Made by a program: the position numbers and the translations under genes
The notes under the pieces: generated by a model
The model's database searches: none
Seen by the model: the letters and a program-made list of their open reading frames with translations, nothing else
Told to the model about the DNA's origin: nothing
Part shown: piece after piece, positions 61,444 through 64,000 of the stretch
Position numbering within the stretch: position 1 is the stretch's first letter
How the letters are laid out: every line of letters begins with the position of its first letter
NCBI RefSeq assembly: GCF_001042635.1
Contig: NZ_AP012331.1
Span: forward strand, 2,542,001 to 2,606,000
Direction of reading: 5' to 3'
DNA length: 64,000 nt
From: Bifidobacterium scardovii JCM 12489 = DSM 13734
GTDB taxonomy: Bacteria; Actinomycetota; Actinomycetes; Actinomycetales; Bifidobacteriaceae

Positions 61444-62715
61444 TCAGCGCCCCAGCACCTTGTGGGCAAGCTTCTTGAGCCCGTACGCCACCGGGCTGAC
61501 GGGCAGCACGAACTCTCCGGGCAGTTCCTCGACATAGCCGTTGAACCCCTGCTTGAACTCCAGCACGCCGCGCCCCTCGTCATCCGGATCGTCAAAGACG
61601 CCGTCGATGCCGTAGAAGTTGTACCGGGTCACGCCCTTGGCCACGCACAAACGCAGCATCGCATCGTGCTGGATGAGCGCGGAGGCATAGAACGGCTTGT
61701 ACTGCTCCACGCTGCCGGAGAACAGATAGATGACCTCGCGCGGGTGCTCCACGAACAGCGAGGCCGCGGCCGGCAGCACGTCGCCGTCCTTGGCGAACCG
61801 CGCAGCCTCCGCCAGACGCTTCTCGGCGGCGGCCAGGTTGCGCGTCTCCTCGCCCAGCTGGCGCTCCGTCTTGGTGGTCGGGTGCTCATCGTTCTTGGCC
61901 TGCAGGCGAGCCACCTTGGCGGCGAGCGCCTCGCGCTTGGCCGTCATGTCGGCCACATACTCGTCGATATGAATCTCGGCGACCATGAAGTGGGCCTTGT
62001 CGCCGTAGGCGGCCTTGAACCGGTGGAAGTAGTCCTCGCCGCGGTACTCGAAGCTGCGCCGTTCGGCGGTCTGCTGCTCGATGCGCGCGAACACGCCCAG
62101 CTCGCCGTCCGCCAGCTCGCGCACGTGCACGCCCATCGACTTGGCGCGCTTGACGCTCCACTGCGTGCGCTTGTCGTACGACTTGAGCAGCGCCGCCTCG
62201 TCGGCGATACCGGTCAGATCCTTGAGGTAGCGCCACCGGGGCACCGCCGTGTACCCGACGGTGAAGCCGCCGTGCTCGAATCCGGCACGCGTGAGCAGGC
62301 CGACCATCTCGTCGTCGGGGGCGCCGCCCTGATCGTCGGGCAGAGGGTTGCCGTCGCTGTCGCGCAGACGATACGGCGCCTCGGGGGTGATCGCCATCTG
62401 CGAAGCACCCTTGGCCTTGGCGTGCCGCTTGAGCGCGGTCATGAAGAACGTCAGCAGCTCGCCGTCGTGATAGTCGCACATCGGGCCGTCGTGCACGACG
62501 GCGAAGGTGGACAGGCGTGACGCGCGGTGGGTCTCAAGCAGCGCGGCGGCGACCACGGCGCCGTTCTCCTTGACGCCCAGGTACTCCACGTCCACGCCTT
62601 GGCCGGCGCGCAGTGTCCCGGCGCAGGAGGTCTGCTGGAAGTTGCCCTGCGCATGGGTGGCCGAAAAGTCGTCGAATTCCTGGCCACTGAGGGTGACGGT
62701 GCTGAATGAACGCAT
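61444..62715 (-). CDS. FemAB-type peptidoglycan bridge ligase, paralogue
   Basis: A 423-residue paralogue of the gene at 60111. The N-terminal third differs strongly, while the arm and following ~80 residues (about 61743-61988) are almost identical in DNA to 60410-60655. YDKRTQWSVKRAKSMG, SGSVEQYKPFYASALIQH and YNFYGIDGVFDDPDDEGRG match the family. The pair is co-directional and probably adds successive residues of the interpeptide bridge. The start at 62715 has AGGA about 14 bases upstream, weaker than usual. A 15-bp hairpin (62747-62794) precedes it. Confidence 0.9.
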   Translation of the reverse strand: MRSFSTVTLSGQEFDDFSATHAQGNFQQTSCAGTLRAGQGVDVEYLGVKENGAVVAAALLETHRASRLSTFAVVHDGPMCDYHDGELLTFFMTALKRHAKAKGASQMAITPEAPYRLRDSDGNPLPDDQGGAPDDEMVGLLTRAGFEHGGFTVGYTAVPRWRYLKDLTGIADEAALLKSYDKRTQWSVKRAKSMGVHVRELADGELGVFARIEQQTAERRSFEYRGEDYFHRFKAAYGDKAHFMVAEIHIDEYVADMTAKREALAAKVARLQAKNDEHPTTKTERQLGEETRNLAAAEKRLAEAARFAKDGDVLPAAASLFVEHPREVIYLFSGSVEQYKPFYASALIQHDAMLRLCVAKGVTRYNFYGIDGVFDDPDDEGRGVLEFKQGFNGYVEELPGEFVLPVSPVAYGLKKLAHKVLGR

Positions 62716-62746
62716 GCTGAACCGTGAAATCCTTATGTACTGTATG

Positions 62747-62794
62747 GCGCCGTGCCGGCCGAGTGCCGATCGGAGCACGCGGCCGGCACGGCGC
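62747..62794 (-). terminator. Perfect 15-bp hairpin before FemAB gene
   Basis: GCGCCGTGCCGGCCG (62747-62761) and its exact complement (62780-62794), 18-base loop. It may terminate upstream transcription or structure the FemAB leader. Confidence 0.45.
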
Positions 62795-62941
62795 ACCGTA
62801 TATCCTGCGATATCGTGCCGATGGTAACACGGCCGGCCAGCAGATCGGCCGGCCAGCCGCAAACCCTCACGGCTTCGCCATCGTTGCGCCGTCCGACGGG
62901 CGGCGGCTGATATCTCGTGCATGTATGTATGCACTGATTCT

Positions 62942-63074
62942 GGCTCCCCTCCTTGAGGGGAGCTGGCCGCGCAGCGGCCTGAGGGGAGGATTTCCGAGAA
63001 CGCCAGAACCAAGCCGATCCACGCACGCTCCCCTCAGTCGGCTATGCCGACGGCTCCCCTCAGAGAGGGGAGCC
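62942..63074. repeat. GCTCCCCTC elements behind rdgB
   Basis: GGCTCCCCTCCTTGAGGGGAGC with GCAGCGGCCTGAGGGGAG, then CTCCCCTCAGTCGGCTATGCCGACGGCTCCCCTC. The second ends 33 bases behind the rdgB stop, as at pgi. The rest of 62716-63106 has no gene. Confidence 0.75.
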
Positions 63075-63106
63075 GGAATCACTACACGAATTCATGGGAC
63101 GGGCCA

Positions 63107-63778
63107 TTAACGCACCAGGCGCTCGATGGCGGGGACGAGCGCGCGCAGCGCCTTGCCGCGGTGCGAGATCGCGTTCTTCTCCGCCGGGGTCATCTCGGCG
63201 CTGGTCAGCGGCTCGGCGAGCCCCTGCGCTCGTGCCGGCTGATCGTCGGGCACGAACAGCGGGTCGTAGCCGAATCCGTGCTCGCCGCGGGCAGCGCGGA
63301 TGATGACGCCAGGCATCTCGCCGATCTCCACGGTTTCCGACGCCACCTGGTGCACGCCGGCATCCGCGTCGCGTTCGGCCTGCGGCACGACGAGCGCGGC
63401 GGCGCAGCGGAAGCGCGCGGTGCGCCTGGCATCGGGAATGTCCTCGATCTGCGCGAGCAGCAGCGCGTTGTTCGCCGCATCGTCGCCGTGGCGCCCCGCC
63501 CAGCGTGCGGACAGGATACCGGGCGCGTTGCCCATCACGTCGACGATCAGGCCGGAGTCGTCGGCCACCGCCGGGCATCCGGTGCGCGCGGCGACGTCAC
63601 GGGCCTTGAGCAGCGCGTTCTCCTGGAAGGTGACGCCCGTTTCGACCGGGTCGGGCAGGTTCAGGCTGCCGGCCGAGACGAGCTCGATACGTCCGGCGTC
63701 CGAGCCGAGGCCTTCGGCGAGAATGCGGCGGATTTCCACAAGCTTGCCTTCGTTATGAGTTGCGACGACGATTTGCAT
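63107..63778 (-). CDS. rdgB: XTP/dITP diphosphatase (HAM1/RdgB)
   Basis: A 223-residue pyrophosphatase that removes non-canonical purine nucleotides. Markers are IVVATHNEGKLVEIRRIL at the start, SNSYEENALLKA-like VTFQENALLKARDVA, ADDSGLIVDVMGNAPGILSARWAG with the catalytic Asp pair, GFGYDPLFVP and NAISHRGKAL. Length and motifs are normal for the family. It follows rph in the same direction with a short double hairpin between them, a common pairing. The ATG at 63778 has GAGGAGAACCCC upstream. Confidence 0.95.
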   Translation of the reverse strand: MQIVVATHNEGKLVEIRRILAEGLGSDAGRIELVSAGSLNLPDPVETGVTFQENALLKARDVAARTGCPAVADDSGLIVDVMGNAPGILSARWAGRHGDDAANNALLLAQIEDIPDARRTARFRCAAALVVPQAERDADAGVHQVASETVEIGEMPGVIIRAARGEHGFGYDPLFVPDDQPARAQGLAEPLTSAEMTPAEKNAISHRGKALRALVPAIERLVR

Positions 63779-63795
63779 GGGGTTCTCCTCTTCTG

Positions 63796-63843
63796 ACTCC
63801 CCTCAGCCGCTTTCAGCGGCAGCTCCCCTCAGAAAGAGGAGCC
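63796..63843 (-). terminator. Diverged GCTCCCCTC double hairpin behind rph
   Basis: CTCCCCTCAGCCGC-TTTC-AGCGGC then GCTCCCCTCAGAAAGAGGAGC. It lies 12 bases behind the rph stop, before rdgB. Confidence 0.55.
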
Positions 63844-63854
63844 TGAGTAATGCC

Positions 63855-64000
63855 TCAATCCAGTGCCAACGCGGCGCGCTGGGCGGCCTGCAGTTCCTTG
63901 TTGCCCTTTTCGGCGAGATCGAGCAGCGTGTTGAGCTCGTCGCGGCTGAACGGACGGTGCTCGGCGGTGCCCTGAATCTCGATGAAGGCGCCGGCGCCGG
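63855..64000 (-). CDS. rph: Ribonuclease PH, C-terminal part
   Basis: Only the last ~48 codons are inside the window. They read [43 protein letters not shown], the C-terminal end of RNase PH (FVEVQGT-E-x-PF pattern), which trims tRNA 3' ends. The stop TGA is at 63855-63857. The gene continues beyond the right edge and lies before rdgB in the same direction. Confidence 0.85.
   Translation of the reverse strand, partial: GAGAFIEIQGTAEHRPFSRDELNTLLDLAEKGNKELQAAQRAALALD

Overview
The window looks like a Bifidobacterium chromosome, probably close to the B. longum/breve group. Supporting points are the GC-rich coding sequence, gene families typical of the genus (GH42 beta-galactosidase with a LacI regulator, araBDA, a fused CydDC-type exporter, tandem FemAB ligases) and the rph-rdgB and rplS-lepB-rnhB neighbourhoods. 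This is inferred from protein similarity that I recognise; no search was run.

Region by region. 1-13.2 kb is an exopolysaccharide locus. Three family-2 glycosyltransferases, an EpsG-like polymerase, two family-4 glycosyltransferases, a large secreted GH43-like glycosidase, an O-antigen-ligase/polymerase-like membrane protein and a low-molecular-weight tyrosine phosphatase lie on the minus strand, with the polyprenyl-phosphate sugar transferase divergent on the plus strand. The first 6 kb are strikingly AT-rich, which suggests import. 13.5-16.3 kb holds a DHA2-type multidrug exporter and a decayed palindromic repeat field. 16.3-27.3 kb (minus strand) holds an Nramp metal transporter, an extracytoplasmic HNH nuclease, an aldo/keto reductase, a LacI regulator, a GH42 beta-galactosidase and its sugar ABC transporter. 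Two of the three transporter genes are broken by frameshifts and amber codons. An exact 63-bp-period tandem array lies between the galactosidase and the transporter.

27.6-35.8 kb carries a fused two-half ABC exporter, an MFS sugar porter and an acyl-CoA synthetase. 35.8-40.1 kb carries a second repeat array, a membrane protein of unknown function, a LuxR/histidine-kinase two-component pair and a long MITE-like palindrome. 40.2-45.9 kb is the L-arabinose locus: araB-araD-araA and a LacI-family regulator. Matching operators lie before araB, before the regulator and inside the promoter of the distant sugar porter, which defines a small regulon. araA and araD end in related nested hairpins. 46-50.5 kb is housekeeping (rnhB, lepB, rplS) plus DUF1893, an ECF S component and DUF362.

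The most interesting system is at 50.6-54.5 kb. A good promoter is followed by a sequence that matches the M-box (ykoK) magnesium riboswitch, then a tiny His/Asp/Ser-rich reading frame, then a two-domain ABC permease and an ABC ATPase with a C-terminal AAA-associated domain. No substrate-binding protein is present. This reads as a candidate magnesium-regulated ABC importer. The right end has a duplicated-domain membrane protein, pgi, tRNA-Thr(CGT), tRNA-Leu(TAG), an auxin-efflux-type carrier, two tandem FemAB ligases, rdgB and the end of rph. Short double-hairpin elements with GCTCCCCTC arms recur just behind stop codons throughout and probably act as terminators.
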